Source: Streptosporangiaceae bacterium
GTDB taxonomy: Bacteria > Actinomycetota > Actinomycetes > Streptosporangiales > Streptosporangiaceae
DNA length: 10,106 nt
Assembly (NCBI GenBank): GCA_030050125.1
Contig: JASIJN010000173.1
Span: 1-10,106, forward strand
Reading direction: 5' to 3'
The notes below the pieces were generated by a model that worked only from the letters and a program-made list of their open reading frames with translations, was not told the origin of the DNA and did not search any database. The stretch's first letter is position 1. Every line of letters begins with the position of its first letter. A program made the position numbers and the translations under genes. Positions 1 to 6,704 of the stretch are shown here, piece by piece.

Positions 1-103
1 CGCGCGGTAGGAAGGCCGGTGAATTTTACGCACCGTCAGGGCAGAATCCAGCCAGCGTGAGGGTTGGTCTGGGCAGCACGACAAGGCGTGGTCGTCGTCG
101 AAC

Positions 104-109
104 AGGAGG
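104..109 (+). promoter_or_regulatory. Ribosome binding site fixing the first LLM gene start
   Basis: AGGAGG lies 4 bases before the ATG at 114. The reading frame is open upstream to the window edge (a GTG at 57 would add 19 residues), so this Shine-Dalgarno sequence and the typical family N-terminus MRIGVVFPQ decide the start. Bases 1-103 hold no other gene I can support. Confidence 0.6.
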
Positions 110-113
110 CAGG

Positions 114-986
114 ATGCGCATCGGCGTGGTGTTCCCGCAGACCGAGCTCGGCGGCGACGTGGGGGCGGTGCGCGCCTACGTCCAGCGGGTCGAGGAGCTG
201 GGGTACCGGCACGTGCTGGCCTACGACCACGTCGTCGGCGCGGACCCGGCCGTGTACCGAGGCTGGTCGGGGCCCTACGACGTGACCACCACGTTCCACG
301 AGCCGTTCGTGCTGTTCGGCTACGCCGCCGCGGTGACCTCGCTGGAGCTGGTCACCGGGATCATCATCCTGCCGCAGCGGCAGACCGCGCTGGTGGCCAA
401 GCAGGCCGCTGAGGTGGACCTGCTGAGCAACGGCCGGTTCCGGCTGGGCATCGGGCTCGGCTGGAACGCGGTCGAGTACGAGGCGCTGGGCCAGGACTTC
501 TCCACTCGCGGCCGGCGGGTCGAGGAGCAGGTGGAGCTGCTGCGGCGGCTGTGGACCGAGCCGTCGGTGACCTTTCGCGGCCGCTTCGACCGGGTGACCG
601 GCGCGGGCCTGGCGCCGCTGCCGGTGCAGCGGCCGATCCCGGTGTGGTTCGGGGCTCAGTCGGAGCGGGCCTACCGGCGGGCCGGGCGGCTGGGCGATGG
701 CTGGTTCCCGCAGTTCCAGCCGGGCCCGGAACTCGACCGGGCGCGCGACACGGTCGAGCAGGCGGCCCGGGAGGCGGGCCGGGATCCGGCGGCCGTCGGC
801 ATGGAGGGCCGGGTCGCCTGGCGGGGCGATCCGGAGGCGCTGGCCGAGTCCGGCGCGAGGTGGCGCGCCGCGGGGGCCAGCCACCTGTCGGTGAACACCA
901 TGGGCGCGGGCCTGCGCAGCGTCGACGAGCATCTCTCCGCGCTGGAGAGCGCGGTCGCGGCGATCGGGTCTTTGGCGGCAGACTAG
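114..986 (+). CDS. LLM-class F420-dependent oxidoreductase (TIGR03619-like)
   Basis: This 290-residue cytoplasmic enzyme has the luciferase-like monooxygenase (LLM) TIM-barrel fold. Family members mostly use reduced or oxidised F420, some FMN, for hydride transfer to varied substrates; the substrate here is unknown. Visible marks are the first strand MRIGVVFPQ, an Asp-His pair at 38-39, the segment LLSNGRFRLGIGLGWN (103-118) typical of the F420/flavin site, WTEPSVTFRGRF (148-158), the strand PVWFG (176-180) and LGDGWF (193-198). Length is normal for the family. The start is set by AGGAGG at 104-109. It is transcribed alone and converges on the acyl-CoA dehydrogenase gene, the two stop codons sharing the bases CTAG. 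A second LLM gene at 5280-6200 is a distant paralogue. Use of F420 rather than FMN is inferred from family resemblance, not proven. Confidence 0.9.
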   Translation: MRIGVVFPQTELGGDVGAVRAYVQRVEELGYRHVLAYDHVVGADPAVYRGWSGPYDVTTTFHEPFVLFGYAAAVTSLELVTGIIILPQRQTALVAKQAAEVDLLSNGRFRLGIGLGWNAVEYEALGQDFSTRGRRVEEQVELLRRLWTEPSVTFRGRFDRVTGAGLAPLPVQRPIPVWFGAQSERAYRRAGRLGDGWFPQFQPGPELDRARDTVEQAAREAGRDPAAVGMEGRVAWRGDPEALAESGARWRAAGASHLSVNTMGAGLRSVDEHLSALESAVAAIGSLAAD

Positions 987-2155
987 GCCAGGTCGCGGTA
1001 GCGGTCGACGAGCTGGCGGATGATCACGTTGCGCTGAATGTCGTTGGTGCCCTCGCCGACGACCATCAGCGGGGCGTCGCGGTAGTAGCGCTCGATGTCG
1101 AAATCGGCGGAGTAGCCGTAGCCGCCGTGCACCTTGATCGCGTCGGCGGTCACCTGCAGGCACACCTCCGAGGCGAACAGCTTCGCCATCCCGGCCTCCA
1201 GGTCGCTGCGCCGTCCCGCGTCGAGCGCGGCGGCGGCACGCAGGGTCAGCAGCCGCGCGGCGTCGACCCGCGTGGCCATGTCGGCGAGGCGGTGGCCGAC
1301 CGCCTGGTGCTGCCAGATCGGCTGCCCGAACGTCTCTCGCTGCTGGGCATAGCGCATCGAGTCCTCGAGCGCCGCCCGGGCCACGCCGACGGCGCGGGCC
1401 GCGACGTTGATCCGGCCCAGCTCGAGCCCGCCCATCATCTGGCGGAAGCCCTGCCCCTCCTCGGTTCCGAGCAGGGCCTCGCGCGGGCACTCGTAGCCGT
1501 CGAAGACGATCTCGCAGCTCTCCAGGCCCTTATAGCCCAGCTTGGGCAGATCCCGGGAGACGGTGAAGCCGGGTCCCTTCTCGGCCAGCAGGATGCTGAT
1601 CCCCCGGCTGCGCGGCCTGGCCTCGGGGTCGGTCTTGCACAGCACCGCCACGACGTCGGCCGTGCGCGCGTTGGTGATCCAGGTCTTCACGCCGTCGAGC
1701 CGGTAGCCCGAGCCGTCGGCCGTGGCCCTGGTGCGGATGGCCTGCAGGTCCGATCCGCCCGCGGGCTCGGTCAGCGCCATCGCCGCGCGCGCCGCGCCGG
1801 TGGCCATCCGCGGCAGCCAGCCGTCCTTCTGCGCCTGCGTGCCGAACAGGGTGATCAGGCGCGCGATCACGCTGTGCCCGCCCATGGCCCCGGCCAGGCT
1901 CATCCATCCCCGGGCCAGCTCCTCGGTGACCAGCGCGAAGCACGCGGTGGACACGCTGGAACCGCCGTACTCCTGCGGAACCGCCAGCCCGAACACGCCG
2001 AGCCGCCGCATCTCGTCGATGAGCTCGCCCGGATAGGCGTTGGCGTGCTCGAGCTCTCGCGCGACCGGGCGCACGCTGCCGTCGACCCAGTCGCGCACCA
2101 CCGACACGATGTCGCGCTCGTCGGGGTTCAGGTCCGCGATCTCCGGTGCTGCCAT
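983..2155 (-). CDS. Acyl-CoA dehydrogenase (FAD)
   Basis: This 390-residue FAD flavoprotein of the acyl-CoA dehydrogenase family catalyses alpha,beta-dehydrogenation of an acyl-CoA and passes electrons to ETF. Visible are the N-terminal helical domain with LAVPQEYGG, the middle beta domain with TEPAGGSD (129-136), the FAD-contacting RETFGQPI, the helix with VHGGYGY, and EGTNDIQ whose Glu (about residue 368) occupies the catalytic-base position of short/medium-chain enzymes. All landmarks are present, so it should be active; chain length and branching preference cannot be read. An in-frame ATG at 2170 would add five residues, but a promoter-like -10 box overlaps it, so I prefer 2155. There is no good Shine-Dalgarno sequence at either. 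It lies 110-125 bases downstream of the LON gene on the same strand, enough for its own promoter. Its stop overlaps the convergent LLM gene. Confidence 0.93.
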   Translation of the reverse strand: MAAPEIADLNPDERDIVSVVRDWVDGSVRPVARELEHANAYPGELIDEMRRLGVFGLAVPQEYGGSSVSTACFALVTEELARGWMSLAGAMGGHSVIARLITLFGTQAQKDGWLPRMATGAARAAMALTEPAGGSDLQAIRTRATADGSGYRLDGVKTWITNARTADVVAVLCKTDPEARPRSRGISILLAEKGPGFTVSRDLPKLGYKGLESCEIVFDGYECPREALLGTEEGQGFRQMMGGLELGRINVAARAVGVARAALEDSMRYAQQRETFGQPIWQHQAVGHRLADMATRVDAARLLTLRAAAALDAGRRSDLEAGMAKLFASEVCLQVTADAIKVHGGYGYSADFDIERYYRDAPLMVVGEGTNDIQRNVIIRQLVDRYRDLA

Positions 2156-2168
2156 GGCTCTCGCGGCC

Positions 2169-2198
2169 ATAGTGCGGACTGCCGGCGCATCCCGTCAA
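2169..2198 (-). promoter_or_regulatory. Candidate promoter of the acyl-CoA dehydrogenase gene
   Basis: On the minus strand, TTGACG (2198-2193) is followed after 18 bases by CACTAT (2174-2169). This resembles a housekeeping sigma-70-type -35/-10 pair. Transcription would begin near 2161-2163, a few bases before the ATG at 2155 and after the ATG at 2170, which supports the shorter protein. The -10 match is imperfect, so this is tentative. Confidence 0.35.
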
Positions 2199-2280
2199 GC
2201 TCGCGCGGGCACGGAGCGGCTACCGCTACGGCGCTTCTGGATGGGGGACTGACCCGGCGAGGGGCGCGGGGGCGGGCCGG

Positions 2281-2946
2281 CTAGTTCGGGCTGTACGGGG
2301 TGTACCTCAGCTCGGGGGCCGGGGTCGCGGTCAGCGACCGCAGCATCGCGGTCTCCCTCGCCAGCAGGGCCCGCTCGGCGGTCAGCCGGCTCAGCGCGTC
2401 CGGCTCGGCCAGCAGCCTCTGGCGGTCGGGGAGGTCGGCGATGACCGACGCGGCCACCAGGTAGGAGAGCGCGACGGGCTCGTCGGGCAGGTCCGGGATG
2501 CTGACCTGCGTCATCCTGCGGGCGGCCAGGGCGTCGACGTATCCGCGGAACGCGCGCTGGACGGCCTGGACCGCCAGCCCGGCGGCGGCCTCGTCGCCGG
2601 TGTCCTCCGGGAGGAGGTCCACCTCGCCCTGGAGATAAGGGCGTGAGCGGTCGAGCGTGGTCAGCCGGAACCGGTCCGCGCCGATGGTGACCAGATCGAA
2701 GCGGCCGTCATCGCGTTCTGAAATCCGGCGCAGCATCGCCGTGCAGCCGATCTCGTACAGGGCGGACACCCCGTCCACGCCGGTCTCGCGGCCCTCGCGG
2801 ATCGCGATCACGCCGAAGCGCCGGGGCTCGGGGCCGTCCGTCAGGTCGCGGACCAGCTGCCGGTACCGGTCCTCGAAGATGTGCAGCGGCAGCAGCAGCC
2901 CCGGGTAGAGCACGGTGCCCAGCGGAAACAGCGGCAGTCTGCCCAT
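2281..2946 (-). CDS. LON substrate-binding-domain protein (stand-alone, no protease)
   Basis: This 221-residue protein consists of the N-terminal (LAN) substrate-recognition domain of Lon proteases without the AAA+ and Ser/Lys peptidase domains. Evidence is the near-canonical opening LPLFPLGTVLYPG (4-16) followed by LPLHIFEDRYRQLVRDL, then YEIGCTA and GRFDLVTIGADRFRL (81-95), and a helical C-terminal part. Such short LON-domain proteins are common in actinobacteria and presumed to bind protein or ligand; no enzymatic role is established. The ATG at 2946 begins the canonical family sequence. No Shine-Dalgarno is visible, but TAGTGT lies 6 bases upstream, so it may also have a leaderless transcript. 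It follows the DUF5709-like gene by 34 bases on the same strand, so co-transcription is likely. Confidence 0.88.
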   Translation of the reverse strand: MGRLPLFPLGTVLYPGLLLPLHIFEDRYRQLVRDLTDGPEPRRFGVIAIREGRETGVDGVSALYEIGCTAMLRRISERDDGRFDLVTIGADRFRLTTLDRSRPYLQGEVDLLPEDTGDEAAAGLAVQAVQRAFRGYVDALAARRMTQVSIPDLPDEPVALSYLVAASVIADLPDRQRLLAEPDALSRLTAERALLARETAMLRSLTATPAPELRYTPYSPN

Positions 2947-2952
2947 ACCACG

Positions 2953-2958
2953 ACACTA
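2953..2958 (-). promoter_or_regulatory. Possible -10 box for a leaderless LON-domain mRNA
   Basis: TAGTGT on the minus strand fits the actinobacterial TANNNT -10 pattern and ends 6 bases before the ATG at 2946, the distance expected if transcription starts at the A of the start codon. No convincing -35 box is visible, and the gene may instead be read from the upstream DUF5709-like gene. Confidence 0.25.
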
Positions 2959-2980
2959 CGCGGTGCGGAGCGCGGCGGGT

Positions 2981-3400
2981 CTACGGCTCGAGGTCTTCGT
3001 CGCCGTCCTCCACGTGGACGGCGGCCTCCTCCGCACTCGCGGCACCGGCGTCGATCCCGACGTCGCGGGCGACCAGGTCGGCGTCCTGGTCCGGGCTAAT
3101 CCCCTCGTCGTCGGCCACCAGCCGGCCCGAGCGCGGCTCGGGCTCGGAGTCATCCAGCCCCGCGGCCGGCGCGGGCTCGTCCTCATCCGCGTAGGGATCG
3201 GGTTCTGGCTCCTCCTCGGCGAGCAACTGGTCGAGCGACTCGCCCTCCCGCTCCTCCTCGGCCGTGGTGCCGAAACCCTCGCCCGCCGACCACCGGTCCG
3301 GCGGCGCGATCCCCTGGTCCAGCGGGTCGTAGCCGGGGTCACCGTCGAGCGTGTCAGACGCATCGTGCCCCGCGGGGTCGTACATCTCGTCCCCGGACAT
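2981..3400 (-). CDS. DUF5709-like acidic protein
   Basis: This 139-residue, very acidic and probably largely disordered protein has no membrane segment or signal peptide. I recognise the pattern of the actinobacterial DUF5709 family from memory: an N-terminal D-T-L-D segment (16-19), a Pro-Pro-Asp linker near 33, FGTTAEEEREGESLDQLL (43-60), a Glu/Pro/Asp-rich middle (62-90), and a conserved tail with SGRLVADDEG (91-100) and ARDVGIDAGAASAEEAAVH (111-129). The function is unknown. The frame stays open up to an ATG at 3538, but the extra 46 residues are basic and low-complexity, while the ATG at 3400 has a G-rich Shine-Dalgarno-like GAGGGGGG 12 bases upstream, so I take 3400. It is the first gene of a minus-strand run ahead of the LON-domain gene and is divergent from the EcsC-like gene. 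Confidence 0.82.
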   Translation of the reverse strand: MSGDEMYDPAGHDASDTLDGDPGYDPLDQGIAPPDRWSAGEGFGTTAEEEREGESLDQLLAEEEPEPDPYADEDEPAPAAGLDDSEPEPRSGRLVADDEGISPDQDADLVARDVGIDAGAASAEEAAVHVEDGDEDLEP

Positions 3401-3427
3401 GTCGTGCGCTTGCCCCCCTCCGGTCGT

Positions 3428-3456
3428 CCGGTGTTCATCACCGGGTCTGGCCAGAC
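3428..3456. promoter_or_regulatory. Two adjacent palindromes in a divergent promoter region
   Basis: CCGGTG and CACCGG (3428-3433 and 3439-3444) form a perfect 6-base inverted repeat around a 5-base loop. It is directly followed by the 12-base perfect palindrome GTCTGGCCAGAC (3445-3456). Both lie in the 120-base gap between two divergent genes, so they are candidate operator sites. No clear -35/-10 pair could be fixed on either strand. Confidence 0.4.
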
Positions 3457-3520
3457 TATCGAAGCGCGGATCGCCGCTCTCGCGCCGCGTACGACGGCCG
3501 GGCCGGGGTAGCCATAGCGC

Positions 3521-4288
3521 ATGGACAACACCGGCCACGGGCCCGACCAGCGCGCGGACCTGGTTCCGCGGGAGCTGCCCGAGGACGTCGCCGAGCTGGT
3601 CGGCGAGGTGAGCGAGGCCCCGAGCCCGACGCGCCGGCGGAGGATCGGCGCGCAGATCGCCCGGATCGCCGGGCGCAGCGGCCGGACCGGCTGGCGCGGG
3701 GCACGGTCGGGCACCCGCTGGCTGACCAACGAGGTGCTAGCGATGGCCCCCCGGCTGCCGGTGCGAGACCAGCAGCGGCTGCGCGCCCAGTTCCCCGGGC
3801 TCGGGCCCGAGGAGCTCGCCGACGCGCTGATCCTGGGCGCGGCCCGGGCCGCGGGCCTGGTCGGCGCGGCCTCCGGCGCCGCGATGGTGCTGCCGCTGCC
3901 CAGCGCACCGGTCGAGATCGCGGTCGAGACCATGGCGCTGGTCGGCATCGAGATCAAGCTGGTGGCGGAGCTGCACGAGGTCTACGGCATGCGGGCGCCG
4001 GGCTCGGTCACCGACCGGATGCTCGCCTACGTCGCGGCTTGGTCGCACCGGCGCGGCGTCGCGCTGGCGCCCGCCGGGATCGTGCTGGTGGCGGGCTCCC
4101 CGCTGCGCAGGCAACTGCAGCGCAGGCTGCTGGCCCGGGCCGGGCGCACCGCGATCTCGCTCGGGCCGCTGCTGACCGGAGCCCTGGCCGGCGCGGCACT
4201 GAACCGGCGCGAGACCAGGCACCTCGGCCACGATGTGCGCGACGACCTCAGGCGCCGATCTCCTTACACGAGTCACTGGGCCTCCTGA
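3521..4288 (+). CDS. Uncharacterised EcsC-like protein with hydrophobic core
   Basis: I cannot assign a function to this 255-residue protein. It has a charged N-terminal part (1-45) rich in Glu then Arg, a basic stretch (37-67), an amphipathic region (75-105), a small-residue-rich hydrophobic segment (103-130, Gly/Ala then LPLPSAP), a helix VEIAVETMALVGIEIKLVAE (131-150) followed by LHEVYG (151-156), a second hydrophobic stretch near 180-192, a basic segment (196-209), and a third hydrophobic stretch (211-228). The order of a Gly/Ala-rich segment, Pro-containing turn, long helix and an xxYG motif recalls the EcsC family, but that is a weak impression. It is probably membrane-associated. It precedes the aldo/keto reductase by 23 bases on the same strand, suggesting an operon. 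No strong Shine-Dalgarno precedes the ATG. Confidence 0.75.
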   Translation: MDNTGHGPDQRADLVPRELPEDVAELVGEVSEAPSPTRRRRIGAQIARIAGRSGRTGWRGARSGTRWLTNEVLAMAPRLPVRDQQRLRAQFPGLGPEELADALILGAARAAGLVGAASGAAMVLPLPSAPVEIAVETMALVGIEIKLVAELHEVYGMRAPGSVTDRMLAYVAAWSHRRGVALAPAGIVLVAGSPLRRQLQRRLLARAGRTAISLGPLLTGALAGAALNRRETRHLGHDVRDDLRRRSPYTSHWAS

Positions 4289-4311
4289 CCGGCGAGGCGG
4301 ACACTGGACTC

Positions 4312-5283
4312 ATGCGATATCTGGCCAACCACACCGCGACCAGGATTTCCAAGATCGGCTTGGGTACCTGGCAGTTCGGGTCCCGTGACTGGGGCTACGG
4401 CGAGCAGTACGCCGCGCAGGAGGCCGTCGCGATCGTCCGGCGGGCGCTCGAGCTGGGCGTCACCCTGTTCGACACGGCGGAGATCTACGGTTTCGGCCGC
4501 AGCGAACGGATCCTCGGTCAGGCTCTCGGCGCCAACCGGGAGTCGGTCTTCCTGGCCACGAAGCTGCTGCCGGTCCTGCCCATCCCCCCGGTGGTCGAGC
4601 AGCGCGCCGTGGCCAGCGCGAACCGGCTCGGGGTCGGCAGGCTCGACCTGTACCAGGTGCATCAGCCGAACCCGCTGTTCCGGGACGGAATGATCATGCG
4701 CGGCATGCGCGCCCTGCAGCGGGTCGGGCTGGTCGGCGAGGTCGGCGTCAGCAACTACTCGCTGGATCGCTGGCGCGCCGCCGAGGCGGCGCTGGGCAGC
4801 CGGGTGCTGAGCAACCAGGTCCGCTACAGCCTGGTGGCCCGCTCGCCCGAGCAGGAGCTGATCCCGTTCGCGCAATCCGACGGCCACATCGTGATCGCCT
4901 ACAGCCCGCTGGCCCAGGGGCTGCTCTCGGGCCGGTATCACCGGGAGAACAGGCCGACGAACCGGGTCCGGGCGATGAGCCCGCTGTTCCTGCCGGACAA
5001 CCTGGAGCGGGCCGGCCCGCTCATCGGGGCGCTGCGCGACGTGGCCGACGCGCATGGCGCCACCCCGGCGCAGATCGCGCTGGCCTGGGTGATCCACAGT
5101 CTCGCGGTGGTGGCGATCCCCGGCGCGTCCAGCGTCGAGCAACTGGAGAGCAACGTCGCCGCCGCCGAGATCGAGCTCACCGACCACGAGTATCAAGCCC
5201 TGCAGGCCGCGTCGGACCGGTTCCGCCCGGTCGGCGGGCCCGCGGCGGTTCCGGCCCTGGTCCGGGCGCGCCTGAGCCGCTAA
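4312..5283 (+). CDS. Aldo/keto reductase
   Basis: This 323-residue soluble TIM-barrel oxidoreductase of the aldo/keto reductase superfamily should reduce carbonyl substrates with NADPH. The catalytic tetrad is complete: Asp54 and Tyr59 in LFDTAEIYG, Lys84 in FLATKLL and His117 in YQVHQPN. Further marks are IGLGTWQFG near the start, GEVGVSNYS, YSPLAQGLLSGRY and the cofactor-site IPGASSVEQLESN near the C-terminus. The frame is open upstream into the preceding gene, but the ATG at 4312 gives the usual family N-terminus; GAGG 14 bases upstream is a weak, distant Shine-Dalgarno. It lies 23 bases after the EcsC-like gene and is probably co-transcribed. Its TAA overlaps the stop of the convergent LLM gene. 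The substrate cannot be told from sequence. Confidence 0.92.
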   Translation: MRYLANHTATRISKIGLGTWQFGSRDWGYGEQYAAQEAVAIVRRALELGVTLFDTAEIYGFGRSERILGQALGANRESVFLATKLLPVLPIPPVVEQRAVASANRLGVGRLDLYQVHQPNPLFRDGMIMRGMRALQRVGLVGEVGVSNYSLDRWRAAEAALGSRVLSNQVRYSLVARSPEQELIPFAQSDGHIVIAYSPLAQGLLSGRYHRENRPTNRVRAMSPLFLPDNLERAGPLIGALRDVADAHGATPAQIALAWVIHSLAVVAIPGASSVEQLESNVAAAEIELTDHEYQALQAASDRFRPVGGPAAVPALVRARLSR

Positions 5284-6200
5284 GCGAGCTGCGGCATGAC
5301 CTCGGCGGCCAGGCGCTCCATCTGCTCGGCCTCGTCGAACAGCGGGTTGAGCTGGATCATCCCGGCCCCGGCGGCCACGACCTGCGCCAGCCCGGCCACG
5401 CAGTCCCGCGGGGTCCCGAACACCGAGACCGGCGTCAGGTCCCCGAGGCGGAAGAAACCGTAGAGCCGGCCGAGGGCGGCGGCCATCCGGTCGTGCGCCC
5501 GCCCGGGGTCGTCGTCCACCGCGATGTACACGCGCTTGGCGATCGGGAAGCCGGCCGGGTCCTGGTCCTGCCGGGCGAGTTCGTCGCGCACGACCAGGAC
5601 CTGCTGCGCGAACTGCTCCGTGGTGCTCGACCCGGCGCCGAAGAAGCCGTCGCCGAGCCGGACCGCCCGGCGCAGCGCGGCCGGCTGGTTCCCGCCGAAC
5701 CAGACCGGCGGGCCGGGCTTCTGGAACGGCTTGGGCTCCATGGCCGCGCCCTCTAGCTGCCAGAAGCGGCCCCTGAAGTTGACCTCGGGCTCGGTCCACA
5801 GCGCGCGCATCAGGTCCAGCCCCTCGGTGAACCGGGCCACGAAGCTGGCCCGGTCGACCCCGAACGCGGAGAACATCCGGTTCCCGCCGCCGGTGCCGAT
5901 GCCCACGTCCAGCCGGCCGAGGCTCAGCTGGTCCAGCGTGCTCAGGCTCTTGGCCAGGTGCACCGGGCTGTGCAGGGTCGTGATGAACACCGCGCAGCCC
6001 AGCCGGATCCGCTCGGTGCAGGCGGCCGCGTAGGACAGCGTCTCGACCGGGCCCAGGTGCGCGACGTGGCCGAGCACCTGCTCCTGGGTCCAGGCGCCGA
6101 CGAAGCCGAGTTCCTCGGCCCGGTGCAGGTAGCCGCGCATGGCCGCGGGGTCGAAGGTGCCGTCGTCCACGAGCTGCGGAATGGAAATGGCGAATCTCAC
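5280..6200 (-). CDS. LLM-class F420/flavin-dependent oxidoreductase
   Basis: This is a 306-residue luciferase-like TIM-barrel oxidoreductase, probably F420-dependent. Marks are the first strand MRFAISIPQ, AEELGFVGAWTQEQVLG (28-44), LSLGRLDVGIGTGGGN (92-107) at the cofactor site, WTEPEVNFRGRFWQLEG (135-151), PPVWFGGNQPAALRRAVRLGDG (164-185) and a C-terminal part with IQLNPLFDEAEQME. The Gly-Gly-Gly at 104-106 replaces the Gly-Trp of the paralogue at 114-986, so the two probably differ in substrate pocket. The start is a GTG at 6200, nine bases after the stop of the HAD gene, with no good Shine-Dalgarno; translational coupling to the HAD gene is likely. The stop TAG overlaps the aldo/keto reductase stop by 4 bases on the opposite strand. 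The substrate is unknown. Confidence 0.9.
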   Translation of the reverse strand: MRFAISIPQLVDDGTFDPAAMRGYLHRAEELGFVGAWTQEQVLGHVAHLGPVETLSYAAACTERIRLGCAVFITTLHSPVHLAKSLSTLDQLSLGRLDVGIGTGGGNRMFSAFGVDRASFVARFTEGLDLMRALWTEPEVNFRGRFWQLEGAAMEPKPFQKPGPPVWFGGNQPAALRRAVRLGDGFFGAGSSTTEQFAQQVLVVRDELARQDQDPAGFPIAKRVYIAVDDDPGRAHDRMAAALGRLYGFFRLGDLTPVSVFGTPRDCVAGLAQVVAAGAGMIQLNPLFDEAEQMERLAAEVMPQLA

Positions 6201-6209
6201 CCGTCGAGC

Positions 6210-6704
6210 CTAGTGCTTCGGCGCCTTGGGGTGGAAAAACAGCGGCCGGAGCAGGTTCCCGGTCCGGTTCATGATGCGCACGCCGGGCGGCGAATCCTCG
6301 GCGACCGGGTCGTAATGCAGGAAATCGAAGCCGAGCCGCCAGGCCAGAATGCCGTCCGTGGCCAGCTGGTCGCCGACCACGACGCCGGGCCTGGGCAGGC
6401 CGCGGTACCGCTGGATCTGCAGCGGCTTGTGCGCGGACGACACGTAGAAGATCGTCGGCCCGCCGGCCGGGCTGGTCACCGCGGTGTGCCTGCGGGAGTT
6501 GGTCACGAAGCCGATAAATTCAATTCCGGGAATCGCCGACAGCGTGCCCGCGAATCGCTCCACGCCCCCGCTGAGCTCGGAAGTGCCGGTATTCCAGAAA
6601 GCGACTATGGGCTCGATGTCGAAGATGACGGTCTTCGGCGAAAGCTTTCCGACGCGGGAAAGCAGTTCGTCCCGATCGCTAACTTGCTGATAGTCTGCCC
6701 GCAT
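6210..6704 (-). CDS. YqeG-like HAD-superfamily protein with altered motif I
   Basis: This is a small 164-residue cap-less HAD-fold protein. The HAD landmarks are VIFDIEP (26-32) for motif I, GFVTNS (65-70) for motif II, SAHKP (90-94) for motif III Lys, and VVVGDQLATDGILAWRLGF (108-126) for motif IV, which is very like the YqeG-type GDQ..TD signature. Motif I reads Asp29-Ile-Glu31 instead of Asp-x-Asp, so the nucleophile is kept but the general acid/base is Glu. It may be a phosphatase with altered activity or a non-catalytic member. The ATG at 6704 has a GGAGA Shine-Dalgarno at 6719-6715, spaced 10 bases. The LLM gene follows after nine bases, so the two form an operon. The coding sequence looks less GC-rich than its neighbours, with many A/T-ending codons. 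Confidence 0.85.
   Translation of the reverse strand: MRADYQQVSDRDELLSRVGKLSPKTVIFDIEPIVAFWNTGTSELSGGVERFAGTLSAIPGIEFIGFVTNSRRHTAVTSPAGGPTIFYVSSAHKPLQIQRYRGLPRPGVVVGDQLATDGILAWRLGFDFLHYDPVAEDSPPGVRIMNRTGNLLRPLFFHPKAPKH

Noticed and set aside
36..1490. Long minus-strand open frame across the first LLM gene and the end of the acyl-CoA dehydrogenase gene
   Set aside because: Its product is Arg/Ala/Gly/Pro-rich with no recognisable domain, and it lies antisense or out of frame to two clear enzymes. Such shadow frames are expected in very GC-rich DNA.
2254..2280. CCGGC and GCCGG arms downstream of the LON gene as a possible terminator
   Set aside because: Only 5-base arms with a 17-base loop and no T run; not better than chance at this GC content. 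A 5-base repeat AGCGG/CCGCT at 2215-2227 was dismissed for the same reason.
551..2284. 577-codon plus-strand open frame
   Set aside because: It is out of frame with the LLM gene and antisense to the acyl-CoA dehydrogenase; the product is low-complexity and has no domain.
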